A stretch of DNA of 64,000 nucleotides, from positions 1 through 64,000 of the forward strand of contig NZ_VCIX01000088.1 of the NCBI RefSeq assembly GCF_006345825.1, given 5' to 3'. This DNA is from Paenibacillus paridis (GTDB taxonomy: Bacteria; Bacillota; Bacilli; Paenibacillales; Paenibacillaceae). Shown here piece after piece: positions 52,234-60,109 of this stretch (position 1 is the first letter of the stretch; every line of letters begins with the position of its first letter). Below the pieces are notes generated by a model. The model did no database searches, had not been told where the DNA came from, and saw only the letters and a list, made by a program, of their open reading frames with translations. The translations under genes and the position numbers were made by a program.

Positions 52234-53312
52234 GAGCCGGTCACCTGCTTCCCCGCATGAAGCTGATTCGCATCCCACAGGCCCCATAGATACATGATGC
52301 CAAGCGCACGGTCATATAATCCGTATCCAGGCCTGCACTGCTCATCCCAAATATGTCGCCCATGATCGGGCCGAGCATAGCCAGTGAAACCAATCTCATG
52401 ATAAGCGCGAACGATTCCCGCAATATCGACAGTGCCGTCCTCCGTACGGTGCGAGGTCTCAATAAAATCACCGTTTTCGTAGACACGGACGTTTCGGATA
52501 TGCGCGAATGGAATTCGGTCGGCAAACTCATGAATCATCGCAATAATATCATTGTCAGGATTAGCTCCAAGCGAGCCGCTGCAAAGCGTAATCCCGTTAT
52601 AAGGGCTGTCGTATAGCTTCAAGAAGGTTCGGAAGTTTTCCTGGCAAGTCATAATTCTCGGAAGGCCAAAGACCGGCCATGGCGGATCATCCGGATGGAT
52701 GGCCATTCGAATGCCGCTGCGTGCGGCTACAGGAATAATCTCATTTAAGAAATAACGCAGATTTTCCCATAAATGCTCTTCAGTCACGCCTTGGTAGGCT
52801 TCGAACAGCTTCGATAAATGAGCCAGCCTCTCCGGCTCCCAGCCGGGCATCGTCAGCGCTGAGTTAGCATTGATTTCTTCCACGAGGCGGAAAGGGTCAG
52901 CATCTGCGATACGACTGTTCTCGTAAAATAGAGCGGTAGCGCCGTTGCCCATTGCCTTGTGCAAATCAGTCCGCAGCCAATCGAAAATCGGCATGAAGTT
53001 ATAACAGATGACTTTGACGCCAACGGTGCCGAGCTTCTCAATCGTCCGTTTGTAGTTTTCGATATACACGTCACGGGAAGGCAAGCCAAGCTTAATATCT
53101 TCATGTACGTTAACGCTTTCAACGACATCAATATGTAATCCGGCAGCTTCTGCTTGCTGTTTAAGCTCAAGTATTTTTTCCATTGGCCATTCTTCGCCCG
53201 CAGGTACATCATGAAGCGACCAGACAATGCCGTCTGTTCCAGGAATCTGCTTGATATAGTGGAGAGGTACGGTATCGTTGCCTTCCCCAAACCATCTGAA
53301 CGTCATTTTCAT
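52230..53312 (-). CDS. uxuA: D-mannonate dehydratase
   Basis: A 360-residue metal-dependent TIM-barrel enzyme that dehydrates D-mannonate to 2-keto-3-deoxygluconate. MKMTFRWFGEGNDTVPLHYIKQIPG, VWSLHDVPAGEEW, VICYNFMPIFDWLRTDL, AIHPDDPPWPVFGLPRI, LCSGSLGANPDNDI, HIRNVR and YARPDHGRHIWDE supply the family signatures and metal/active residues. GGAGGT precedes the start. With uxuB and the GntR regulator it forms a glucuronate/galacturonate use operon, which fits a pectin-degrading organism. Confidence 0.93.
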   Translation of the reverse strand: MKMTFRWFGEGNDTVPLHYIKQIPGTDGIVWSLHDVPAGEEWPMEKILELKQQAEAAGLHIDVVESVNVHEDIKLGLPSRDVYIENYKRTIEKLGTVGVKVICYNFMPIFDWLRTDLHKAMGNGATALFYENSRIADADPFRLVEEINANSALTMPGWEPERLAHLSKLFEAYQGVTEEHLWENLRYFLNEIIPVAARSGIRMAIHPDDPPWPVFGLPRIMTCQENFRTFLKLYDSPYNGITLCSGSLGANPDNDIIAMIHEFADRIPFAHIRNVRVYENGDFIETSHRTEDGTVDIAGIVRAYHEIGFTGYARPDHGRHIWDEQCRPGYGLYDRALGIMYLWGLWDANQLHAGKQVTGS

Positions 53313-53332
53313 GCTTAACCAGACCTCCGTAG

Positions 53333-54010
53333 TTAGATGTAATAATTCGGATATTTTTCTTTCAGCAGTGCCTGATCGGCAATGTTTAGAGCGAGATGCT
53401 CTGACATGATCCGTTCGGCAGCCGCGCTGTCGTGGAGCTTAATTGCTTCGGCCATCCTGCGGTGCTGCTCATAAAGATGCTCCCAATTGTGATCATCTAC
53501 AAGCCTGAGCATGCGGCTCCGATTAAGGTGCGCATTCATTTGCTGCATGAGCGACCAAGTGTTGCTTTTGCTGCAGCCCTCGAACAAAATACGATGAAAA
53601 TGCTCGTCCAGCTCGAACATGCTCTTGTCATCCTTTTTACGGATGCATTCCTGCTGGTTGCTGAGATTCTCCTCCAGCCGGGCAAGGAAAGCTTCAGGGA
53701 AGTCACTGCAAGCCAGACGAATCACCGCTTTCTCCAGTTGCTCGCGCATGAATCTCGCTTCCTCCACAAGTCCGGTATCTATGAGAGAAACGAATGTGCC
53801 GCGCTGCGGAAGCACCTGAACGAGACCCTCCTGGGCAAGCCGCAGGAAACTCTCTCTTACTGGCGTACGGCTAACATTAAACAGGAGGGAAGTTTCATTC
53901 TCCGATAACGGCGTTCCCGGCACGAGCTCGAGCTTCAATATTTGTTCTTTGAGCTGCATATATACCGCATCCCTTGTCGAAACGGGCTGCGTACGTAAGT
54001 TGAATTGCAT
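53333..54010 (-). CDS. GntR-family (FadR subfamily) regulator
   Basis: A 225-residue regulator: N-terminal winged helix (AVYMQLKEQILKLELVPGTPLSENETSLLFNVSRTPVRESFLRLAQEGLVQVLPQRGTFV) and all-helical FCD domain with metal-type residues (FELDEHFHRILFEGC, RRMAEAIKLHD...SEHL). It lies first in the uxuA-uxuB operon and probably represses it until a hexuronate intermediate binds. AAGGGG precedes the ATG. The tandem TATGGTAG motif upstream (54030-54054) is a possible site. Confidence 0.88.
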   Translation of the reverse strand: MQFNLRTQPVSTRDAVYMQLKEQILKLELVPGTPLSENETSLLFNVSRTPVRESFLRLAQEGLVQVLPQRGTFVSLIDTGLVEEARFMREQLEKAVIRLACSDFPEAFLARLEENLSNQQECIRKKDDKSMFELDEHFHRILFEGCSKSNTWSLMQQMNAHLNRSRMLRLVDDHNWEHLYEQHRRMAEAIKLHDSAAAERIMSEHLALNIADQALLKEKYPNYYI

Positions 54011-54029
54011 AAAGATAACCCCTTCCGCC

Positions 54030-54054
54030 GTACACTACCATACTACCATACAAG
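54030..54054 (-). promoter_or_regulatory. TATGGTAG direct repeat upstream of the GntR gene
   Basis: On the minus strand TTGTATGGTAG-TATGGTAG-TGTAC contains two adjacent copies of TATGGTAG flanked by TTGTA/TGTAC. GntR/FadR sites are usually inverted, so the assignment is tentative. Confidence 0.3.
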
Positions 54055-54089
54055 TTAAGTGAAGGAAAAGAGGGAAATGAAAATGCCAG

Positions 54090-54139
54090 AAGGGCTGCCC
54101 CAAAAAGTAGATGCTCTACCTTCTGAAACAGCCCTTCGA
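54090..54139 (-). terminator. Possible terminator hairpin
   Basis: GAAGGGCTG and CAGCCCTTC pair around a long loop that can fold further (AGAAGGTAGAG region). There is a weak T-rich tail on the minus strand after the small gene at 54166. Confidence 0.45.
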
Positions 54140-54165
54140 TATGGTTCTGAAACTTTTATTTTGCA

Positions 54166-54324
54166 TTAATCGGTAATTTTCCAAGTTGTTTCATTACCGC
54201 TAAGAGGACAAGCAGGGAATTTTTCTCCCTTTTTGAGCTGATCCTTCTTGCCTGATTCTGAAATGTAGTTCCCAGCATGGTCAACAATTTCTCCCGTTCG
54301 ATAAGAAGTATTCGTACTATTCAT
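54166..54324 (-). CDS. YjzC-like small protein
   Basis: A 52-residue protein reading MNSTNTSYRTGEIVDHAGNY then ISESGKKDQLKKGEKFPACP and LSGNETTWKITD. The GEI-(5)-GNY ... LKKGEKFPACP ... TTWK pattern resembles the YjzC family of small Bacillus proteins of unknown role. A GGAGGTG site lies 10 bases before the ATG and a consensus sigma-B promoter (54387-54412) lies 60 bases upstream, so it should be made under general stress. Confidence 0.75.
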   Translation of the reverse strand: MNSTNTSYRTGEIVDHAGNYISESGKKDQLKKGEKFPACPLSGNETTWKITD

Positions 54325-54386
54325 AGTATCTAGCACCTCCAGTTATTTTAAGGCAGTTAGATAGGGGGTTAACTGCCTAATCTTAT

Positions 54387-54412
54387 ATACCCGTTTGGAT
54401 TACATTTGAAAC
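54387..54412 (-). promoter_or_regulatory. Sigma-B promoter (consensus)
   Basis: On the minus strand: GTTTCA (54412-54407), 14-base spacer, GGGTAT (54392-54387). It lies between the hydrolase stop and the small YjzC-like gene it would drive. Confidence 0.75.
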
Positions 54413-54414
54413 GA

Positions 54415-55314
54415 TCAATGAAGAAAATACGGTTTTTTATCGGCCGGCTCCTCCGTAGTCCCTTCTTTTCTTGTTTTCTCACGCTCTGAGAGTGTTTTTA
54501 AATAGGTTGACATCACCCTAGCCAATTGATCGGATACCTCTACAAGACTCATATGACCTACATCTTCGAAAGTGGTTTCCAAAATATGCGGGTATTTATA
54601 GGTGGTCTCCGGCTGATTAAGATTGGTGACCGTGAACGTGTCGTCAGGTTTGATGACGCCATCCTCGGCTCCTGCGACGAGCAGCACCGGAAATTTTGCT
54701 TTCGCAAGCACATGGCTGCGGTCCGGGCGCTGCATCATTCCTTTTAAGGTAGAGATCACCGCGCCGGCTTCCATTTGTTGGCCTACGCCAATCATATCGT
54801 TGACCTCATTGCGCATTTCGCCGAGCTTCTCATCGGTAAACAGATTAGGAATAATTCCATAGAGATACTTCGAAACGCCTTTCTCGCGAATCTCCGCAAT
54901 ATCATCTGCCCGTTTTTCTTTGGCGGTTTCGGTATCGGGTAGCGCGGTAGAGTGGATAAGCGCGAAGCCAGCAAGTTTGTCCGGATATTTATCTGCGAAT
55001 GCGGCTGTTACATAGCCGCCTAATGAATGACCAAACATAACTACCTTCTCGATCTCAAGCGCTTCGAGAAGCGCTGCAATATCCTCAGCCATAATGTCCA
55101 TCGTATAGGTTCCCTCAGGTGCTGAGGATTCGCCATGACCACGAAGGTCCGGGATAATGACACGATACTGGTCGCCCAGCATCGGACATATCTTTTGCCA
55201 GTATTGAGATGAGCCGCAAAAGCCGTGGAGCAATACGATTGCACTTCCTTTACTACTTCCACATTCTTCATAGCCTAAATCGATGCCATTAACGTGTATA
55301 CGTTGCTTTTCCAT
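54415..55314 (-). CDS. Alpha/beta hydrolase
   Basis: A 299-residue hydrolase: oxyanion region LLHGFCGSSQYW, PDLRGHGES, nucleophile elbow GHSLGG at about residue 95, acid VAGAEDGVIKP and the catalytic histidine in EDVGHMSLVE. The C-terminal tail (KTRKEGTTEEPADKKPYF) is charged. An esterase or lipase-type activity is likely but the substrate is unknown. A sigma-B-type promoter lies 48 bases upstream (55362-55387), so it appears to be a stress gene, divergent from the DUF1328 gene that also has such a promoter. Confidence 0.88.
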   Translation of the reverse strand: MEKQRIHVNGIDLGYEECGSSKGSAIVLLHGFCGSSQYWQKICPMLGDQYRVIIPDLRGHGESSAPEGTYTMDIMAEDIAALLEALEIEKVVMFGHSLGGYVTAAFADKYPDKLAGFALIHSTALPDTETAKEKRADDIAEIREKGVSKYLYGIIPNLFTDEKLGEMRNEVNDMIGVGQQMEAGAVISTLKGMMQRPDRSHVLAKAKFPVLLVAGAEDGVIKPDDTFTVTNLNQPETTYKYPHILETTFEDVGHMSLVEVSDQLARVMSTYLKTLSEREKTRKEGTTEEPADKKPYFLH

Positions 55315-55361
55315 CGATCATCACCAGCCTTTTCTATTATCGATTTGTTTGGTGTAGTCTC

Positions 55362-55387
55362 TTAACCTCATCCGAAGCATCTGAAAC
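55362..55387 (-). promoter_or_regulatory. Sigma-B-type promoter of the hydrolase
   Basis: On the minus strand: GTTTCA, 14-base spacer, GGTTAA. Same spacing as the consensus site at 54387. Confidence 0.65.
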
Positions 55388-55469
55388 AGCGAAAATGCCA
55401 TTCGAAATTCCGTATTTTTATTTCTTCATTAATAGCCTTCCATTTCGTTCAATGCCAATAAATTCCGCT

Positions 55470-55495
55470 GTTTCAAAGGGAAACAGGCTGGTTAA
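55470..55495 (+). promoter_or_regulatory. Sigma-B-type promoter of the DUF1328-YflT unit
   Basis: GTTTCA (55470-55475), 14-base spacer, GGTTAA (55490-55495), about 49 bases before the DUF1328 start. Confidence 0.65.
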
Positions 55496-55543
55496 TAACA
55501 TGACAAGTTAGCAAAAAACAGAATCGAAGGAAGGGTGATTCCA

Positions 55544-55708
55544 ATGTTAGGATGGGCATTATTATTTTTCATCTTCGCAATCGTTGCAGGCATATTCGGC
55601 TTCTTGGGAATTGCTTCCGCATTAGCTGGGATAGCAAAAGTTCTATTCGTCATATTCGTCGTACTCTTTATCGTATCTCTCATCGTTGGCCGAAGACGAG
55701 TCAGTTAA
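55544..55708 (+). CDS. DUF1328 family small membrane protein
   Basis: A 54-residue, almost wholly hydrophobic protein: MLGWALLFFIFAIVAGIFGF then LGIASALAGIAKVLFVIFVV, LFIVSLIVGRRRVS. This matches the YtjA/DUF1328 family of two-helix membrane peptides found in stress regulons. AAGGAAGGG precedes the ATG. A sigma-B-type promoter lies upstream, and the YflT-domain stress gene follows after 94 bases with no terminator, so the two are probably cotranscribed. Confidence 0.85.
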   Translation: MLGWALLFFIFAIVAGIFGFLGIASALAGIAKVLFVIFVVLFIVSLIVGRRRVS

Positions 55709-55802
55709 CTTCGCTTAGGGAGGTGTAAGGCCAATTAAGATCGATCTGGCAGCTGATGTAAGAAGAAGGACATTTATTATAAAAATATGAGGAGGAATTA
55801 CA

Positions 55803-56201
55803 ATGAATAATCTATCCAATACAAAGGTGCATACGGTGAACAATCCTGTCGAGGTTCAGGAGCAAGTGTATAAGTTCCAAACGGAAGGTTATGCGAAGGA
55901 TCGGATTTATGTCCTGACCCATGACAAAGACCGGACGAAACGGATCGTGGACAATACGGACGCGGAAAAAATCGGAGTGGCTGAAGAAGGCCTTGGAAAT
56001 GCTATCGCAAACATTTTCCGTTCAACCGGAGACGAGCTGCGGGCAAAAATGCGGTCGCTCGGCATATCAGAACAAGACGCGCAGCGTCTGGAACGAGAAA
56101 TGGACCAAGATAAAATTTTGGTCATCGCATGGGGCGGCAAGGAGTATACGGGGGAAGAATTTGACCCTGCCGTATACTATTACCCTCATTACGTCGTTTA
56201 A
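55803..56201 (+). CDS. General stress protein with YflT domain
   Basis: A 132-residue cytoplasmic protein: KVHTVNNPVEVQEQVYKFQTEGYAKDRIYVLTHDKDRTKRI matches the YflT/general stress protein 17M domain; the rest (GDELRAKMRSLGISEQDAQRLEREMDQDKILVIAW) completes it. In Bacillus these belong to the sigma-B regulon, which agrees with the promoter upstream and the rsb genes downstream. GAGGAGG lies 7 bases before the ATG. Biochemical role unknown. Confidence 0.88.
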   Translation: MNNLSNTKVHTVNNPVEVQEQVYKFQTEGYAKDRIYVLTHDKDRTKRIVDNTDAEKIGVAEEGLGNAIANIFRSTGDELRAKMRSLGISEQDAQRLEREMDQDKILVIAWGGKEYTGEEFDPAVYYYPHYVV

Positions 56202-56227
56202 CTGATAGCTTAGAGAGTTGCATATTG

Positions 56228-56256
56228 AGGCCTATCCGCGAGGATAGGCCTTTTTA
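56228..56256 (+). terminator. Rho-independent terminator
   Basis: AGGCCTATCC and GGATAGGCCT pair around GCGA, followed by TTTT. Confidence 0.85.
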
Positions 56257-56441
56257 AAATATAAGAAAGTATATGATTTCGCCATCCTTTCTCTATATTT
56301 CTCGGAATGAAACGCGCCGCGCCGCCAAAGGACGGCGACAGCCGTTTCACCTTACTCAAATTTATCGCATTTAAAGTTGACTCCATGTTTCGTTGAGCTC
56401 AATATATAAGTATAGAGACTGGAGTAAAAGGGAGCCTGCAT

Positions 56442-57578
56442 ATGAGTATTATAATCGTGGATGACAATGCTACGAATCAAATTATTATTAAGGCTATTCT
56501 AAACAAAGCAGGGTATGAGGATTTGAAGATAGCCTCCTCAGCGATGGAGCTATATTCAATCCTCGATTTGGAATCAAACTCCATAGCGGAGTCAAACGTG
56601 GATCTTATCCTTATGGATATGATGATGCCAGAGATTGATGGTTTGGAAGCTTGCAAGCGTGTGTTGCAGACGGAACGTTATAAGGATGTGCCTATCATAT
56701 TCGTTACTGCGCTTGGGGACTCTAACAAAATGGCGGAGGCTTTGGATGCAGGGGCAAGCGATTATGTGATGAAGCCGATCAATAAGATGGAACTTCTAGC
56801 GCGCATCCGTTCTTCCCTAAGGTTGAAGCAGGAAATGGATTGGCATAAGGAAAGGGACAAGCAGGTGAAATTCAAGCTGGAGCTTGCCAAAAAAGTGCAA
56901 AGAAATGTATTAAGTCAACCGATTCATGATGATAATGTAGATATCAGCGCGATTTACCAGCCTTCTACTGAGCTTGCTGGTGATTTTTACAGCTGGTATC
57001 GTATCGACGATAACCGATATGGCGTTATTTTACTCGATATGATGGGCCATGGCATTTCATCTTCCTTGGTTTGCATGTACATCTCTTCTGTCCTTAAGGA
57101 TACCATTACACGTATTACTGAACCCGATTTGGTTATGCAGGAGCTTAATCGCTATATGAATCAGCTCTACAAGAAAGAGGAGCTTCTTAATTATTATTTT
57201 ACGGCCATATACTTAGTGTTGGATACAAAAGCTAGAACGATTCAATATGTTAACGCGGGACATCCCCCGGGCAAGCTGATAATTGGGGATCAGGTGACGC
57301 TGCTTACGGAAGGCTGCTGTGCGATTGGCTTGTTTGAAAACATCAAGATTGACAAAGCCAGTCTATCCTACCTCGACGAGATGAAAATTATTTTGTACAC
57401 CGATGGTTTAAGTGAGTCACTTGGCGAGAACGAAGAAGCGAAGCTTGATACTCTTATTAATCAGTTGGTTGGACAGGCCCCTGGGGAGCATGCGGCTACC
57501 GTTCGTGAGTTTGTTACAGAGCAGAGCAGCGAGGATCAGAAAGATGATATCTGCATGGTCATGATTGCTACGAAGTAA
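56442..57578 (+). CDS. rsbY: Receiver-PP2C phosphatase of the sigma-B pathway (RsbY type)
   Basis: A 378-residue cytoplasmic phosphatase. Residues 1-125 are a receiver (IIIVDDNATNQ, phospho-aspartate in LILMDMMMPEIDG, YVMKP). Residues 150-378 are a PP2C/SpoIIE-type phosphatase (LAKKVQRNVL, ELAGDFYSWY, LDMMGHGISSSL, NAGHPPG, YTDGLSES, DDICMVMI) with the metal aspartates. In the B. cereus scheme RsbK phosphorylates RsbY, which then dephosphorylates RsbV so that RsbW releases SigB; rsbK, rsbV and rsbW genes follow within 6 kb. RsbP/RsbU of B. subtilis differ in their N-terminal domains. AAAGGGAG precedes the ATG. Confidence 0.85.
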   Translation: MSIIIVDDNATNQIIIKAILNKAGYEDLKIASSAMELYSILDLESNSIAESNVDLILMDMMMPEIDGLEACKRVLQTERYKDVPIIFVTALGDSNKMAEALDAGASDYVMKPINKMELLARIRSSLRLKQEMDWHKERDKQVKFKLELAKKVQRNVLSQPIHDDNVDISAIYQPSTELAGDFYSWYRIDDNRYGVILLDMMGHGISSSLVCMYISSVLKDTITRITEPDLVMQELNRYMNQLYKKEELLNYYFTAIYLVLDTKARTIQYVNAGHPPGKLIIGDQVTLLTEGCCAIGLFENIKIDKASLSYLDEMKIILYTDGLSESLGENEEAKLDTLINQLVGQAPGEHAATVREFVTEQSSEDQKDDICMVMIATK

Positions 57579-57633
57579 GATTTTCTTGTTAGCCCAGATC
57601 ATAATCGTCTTGAAAAAAAGATATGCTGTTGCT

Positions 57634-57659
57634 GTTTCAAAGCTGAGTAAACGGTGTAT
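57634..57659 (+). promoter_or_regulatory. Sigma-B-type promoter
   Basis: GTTTCA (57634-57639), 13-base spacer, GGTGTAT (57653-57659), 55 bases before the secreted-protein gene. Confidence 0.6.
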
Positions 57660-57714
57660 ATGTACGTATAAGCAAAGGAAGAATCAAAATAATCCCGCAT
57701 AGGAGGGAGATCAT

Positions 57715-58329
57715 ATGAAGAGCATTATTATCATTGGCTGTTTACTCGGAGGAATGTTCGCTCTTTCGGGCGATGTTTCACCCGTCACTGCTACGTATTC
57801 CTTGACTATGGGCACTCGTCCATCTCTACCGGCAGCACCGGCTGATACAGCACCTGATATTGTGCAGCCTTCAATGTCTCCTTCTACCGTAACGGAAGTT
57901 ACCTATGCAGAAGTGCCTGTAAAGGTGAAAGAGGAGGAGAAACCAAGCTTTACACTGCAAACCGTTAATGGCATAACGCTTTACGATGACATGGACTCGG
58001 TTGCTAAGAAGCTTGGCAAACCTGGGAAAATCACCGAAGACCCGCATCTGAAGGAACTTGTGATTTACGAATACCCTGAGATGAGTATCGTGTTTAGTGA
58101 TGGAATTGTTAATTTTGTTGAGCTGACCGAGGGTGCAAAAACATTGCTGATCGATGGCGTTAAGATGAATGCTTCAATTGATGCCGTAAAAAAAGCGTTA
58201 GGAGAGCCTGATTATGTAACAGAGGATGGACTCGTATTCGAACGTGGCGAAGCTTTGTTGAAACTATTTATCGATGAGAATTCTCGAAAATTAACGTCGA
58301 TTCATTACTTCCATATTTACTCAATGTAA
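57715..58329 (+). CDS. Secreted protein of unknown function in the stress cluster
   Basis: A 204-residue protein with an N-terminal signal or anchor (SIIIIGCLLGGMFALSG), a Pro/Ala/Thr-rich stretch, and a C-terminal part with two tandem copies of a small motif (NGITLYDDMDSVAKKLGKPGKITED and DGVKMNASIDAVKKALGEPDYVTED), each followed by a beta stretch. This duplicated fold resembles small repeat lipoproteins, but no named family is clear. AGGAGGGAG precedes the ATG. The sigma-B-type promoter and its place between rsbY and rsbV suggest an envelope stress role. Confidence 0.7.
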   Translation: MKSIIIIGCLLGGMFALSGDVSPVTATYSLTMGTRPSLPAAPADTAPDIVQPSMSPSTVTEVTYAEVPVKVKEEEKPSFTLQTVNGITLYDDMDSVAKKLGKPGKITEDPHLKELVIYEYPEMSIVFSDGIVNFVELTEGAKTLLIDGVKMNASIDAVKKALGEPDYVTEDGLVFERGEALLKLFIDENSRKLTSIHYFHIYSM

Positions 58330-58407
58330 GGATTCATCGATATGCCTTGTACAAGGTGAGCCATTTTTGATACTATTTATTAAACAAATGCGAGCGGAGT
58401 GAATGGA

Positions 58408-58740
58408 ATGAAAGCTGAGCAATTTCAAGTCGTGCAAGAAGAAACAACGAATCAATATATTCTTCATGTCATCGGAGAGCTTGATTTATCTGTAGTGCCG
58501 CAGCTGCGGGCTGCTTTGGAGCCTGTCATGAACCGAACAGAGAAAGCATTGGTGCTGAATCTTAAACAGTTAAAATATATCGACAGTACCGGAATCGGCA
58601 TCATCGTTTCGGTGCTTAAACTTCGTGATGAGCTGAAGGCGCCGTTTTTCGTTAGCGATATCCCGCCCGCCATTAAACGTTTGTTTGACTTGACGGGTAT
58701 TTCCAGATATTTAATAGAGGGGACAGAGGCCCAAGCATGA
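58408..58740 (+). CDS. rsbV: Anti-sigma-B factor antagonist
   Basis: A 110-residue STAS protein. FQVVQEETTNQYILHVIGELDLSVVPQLRAAL and LNLKQLKYIDSTGIGIIVSVLK contain the phospho-serine motif DSTG at about residue 57. Unphosphorylated RsbV binds RsbW and frees the sigma factor. The ATG at 58408 follows GCGGAG; the in-frame GTG at 58399 overlaps that site. It overlaps the following rsbW-like gene by ATGA, a coupled pair. Confidence 0.9.
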   Translation: MKAEQFQVVQEETTNQYILHVIGELDLSVVPQLRAALEPVMNRTEKALVLNLKQLKYIDSTGIGIIVSVLKLRDELKAPFFVSDIPPAIKRLFDLTGISRYLIEGTEAQA

Positions 58741-59174
58741 ATGCCATCCGTTTACAAATACCGGCCCATGCAGACTATATCGATTTGGTCAGAATCTGTC
58801 TATACGGCATAGCTTCAAAGATGAGCTATGCGTATGAAGATATTGAAGATATGAAGGTAGCGGTTTCGGAGGCGTGCAATAATGCGGTGATTCATGGCAC
58901 TCCTGATCCCAATGAGGGTGTCATTGACATTTCTTTTGAACCCGAGGACCATGCGCTTACCATTAAAGTAAACAATAGCGGTTCAGAGGCTTTGGCTACG
59001 GACGTCTTGGATAAAGCAGCGCCTTTGCCGGATGCCGATGTAAGCGGGCTTCGAGTCGGCGGACTCGGCATCTATTTAATGCAGGCGCTTATGGATGAGG
59101 TTGAAGTGAATGCGCTTGAGAATGGAACCGAGGTCGTGTTGAAGAAATATTTGAATGTAGCTTCAGAGCATTAG
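58737..59174 (+). CDS. RsbW-like anti-sigma factor / serine kinase, copy 1
   Basis: A 145-residue HATPase_c-type switch kinase: DYIDLVRICLYGIASKMSYAYEDIEDMKVAVSEACNNAVIHG (N-box), GLRVGGLGIYLMQALMDEVEV (G-box). It should bind and phosphorylate the RsbV encoded just upstream. No sigma gene follows it; instead there is a terminator. A second paralogue of exactly the same length lies at 63488 before sigB, so this copy may control another sigma factor or tune the RsbV pool. Confidence 0.88.
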   Translation: MNAIRLQIPAHADYIDLVRICLYGIASKMSYAYEDIEDMKVAVSEACNNAVIHGTPDPNEGVIDISFEPEDHALTIKVNNSGSEALATDVLDKAAPLPDADVSGLRVGGLGIYLMQALMDEVEVNALENGTEVVLKKYLNVASEH

Positions 59175-59199
59175 GTCGGCATCCATTTATAAATACAAT

Positions 59200-59230
59200 A
59201 AAAAGAGATGACAATGTCATCTCTTTTTTT
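59200..59230. terminator. Bidirectional terminator
   Basis: AGAGATGAC and GTCATCTCT pair around AAT with A-run and T-run on the two sides; it ends both the rsbV-rsbW unit and the convergent rsbK-rsbM unit. Confidence 0.9.
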
Positions 59231-59242
59231 GATTACTTACAG

Positions 59243-60109
59243 TTATTTCAATATTTTGCGAAAAACCCGCTCAGGAGCATTGAAGTCCTCATATTTGCTC
59301 TTATGGAAGGAGATCAAAGATTCCATGCTGCCTAACGCAAGAAAGCCATTTACAGTAAGGCTCTCAAAAAACAAGTCATGCACCCGATTTTGGAGCTCGG
59401 AGTCAAAATAAATCAGGACGTTTCGGCATAAAATAAGATGAAATTCATTAAACGAACAATCGGTTGCGAGATTATGCTGAGCGAACATCATATTCTCTTT
59501 GATATAAGGGTGAAAGAAGGCATGCTCATGATTTGTTGAGTAGTAGGAGGAAAATTCCTTCGTGCCGCCTGCCTTCATGTAGTTTTTGGTGAAAGCTTGC
59601 ATTCGCTTTAATGGGAATTTTCCTTGCTTTGCGCTTTCTATGACAAGCTCATTCATATCTGTAGCATAGATCTTCGCTTTCGAAAGCAAACCTTCTTCCT
59701 GCAGCAAAATGGCCATTGAGTAAACCTCTTCTCCTGTTGCACAGCCAGCATGCCAAATTCTAATTTCAGGCAGCGTGCGAAGATGAGGAATTACGTCTCT
59801 GCGCAAAGCAGTAAAGAAGCTTGGATCGCGAAACATTTCAGTCACTTTAATTGAAAAATCATTTAATAATTTTTCAATGAATTTTGGTTCGTGCAGCACC
59901 TTTTCCAATAAGGAGGTAATCGTTGGCAAGCTTTCAAGATTCATTCGATGATAAATGCGCCTCCGAAGGGAAGAGCGCAAATAGTTCCGAAAGTCGAAGC
60001 CGTAGATGCTGTAGATTCCCTCCAAAAGCAATTCAATTTCAATACGTTCCAATTCGCTATGGGTTAACGTTTCGTGATCCGTATCTTCCTCAAGCCATTC
60101 ATTTGTCAA
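59243..60109 (-). CDS. rsbM: CheR-type methyltransferase (RsbM type)
   Basis: A 288-residue SAM-dependent methyltransferase: CheR N-terminal helices (ELLLEGIYSIYGFDFRNYLRSSLRRRI), FSIKVTEMFRDPSFF, SAM site RIWHAGCATGEEVYSMA, ATDMNELVI and LILCRNVLIYFD. No chemotaxis genes are near; it is cotranscribed with the hybrid kinase. In B. cereus RsbM methylates RsbK and dampens signalling. I chose TTG 60109, whose TTGA overlaps the rsbK stop and follows AGGTGGG; an earlier TTG at 60133 is possible and would add eight residues. Confidence 0.85.
   Translation of the reverse strand: MTNEWLEEDTDHETLTHSELERIEIELLLEGIYSIYGFDFRNYLRSSLRRRIYHRMNLESLPTITSLLEKVLHEPKFIEKLLNDFSIKVTEMFRDPSFFTALRRDVIPHLRTLPEIRIWHAGCATGEEVYSMAILLQEEGLLSKAKIYATDMNELVIESAKQGKFPLKRMQAFTKNYMKAGGTKEFSSYYSTNHEHAFFHPYIKENMMFAQHNLATDCSFNEFHLILCRNVLIYFDSELQNRVHDLFFESLTVNGFLALGSMESLISFHKSKYEDFNAPERVFRKILK

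Noticed and set aside
54077..54169. 30-codon plus-strand ORF with a purine-rich leader
   Set aside because: It spans the hairpin after the YjzC-like gene and encodes no recognisable peptide; the leader match is probably chance.
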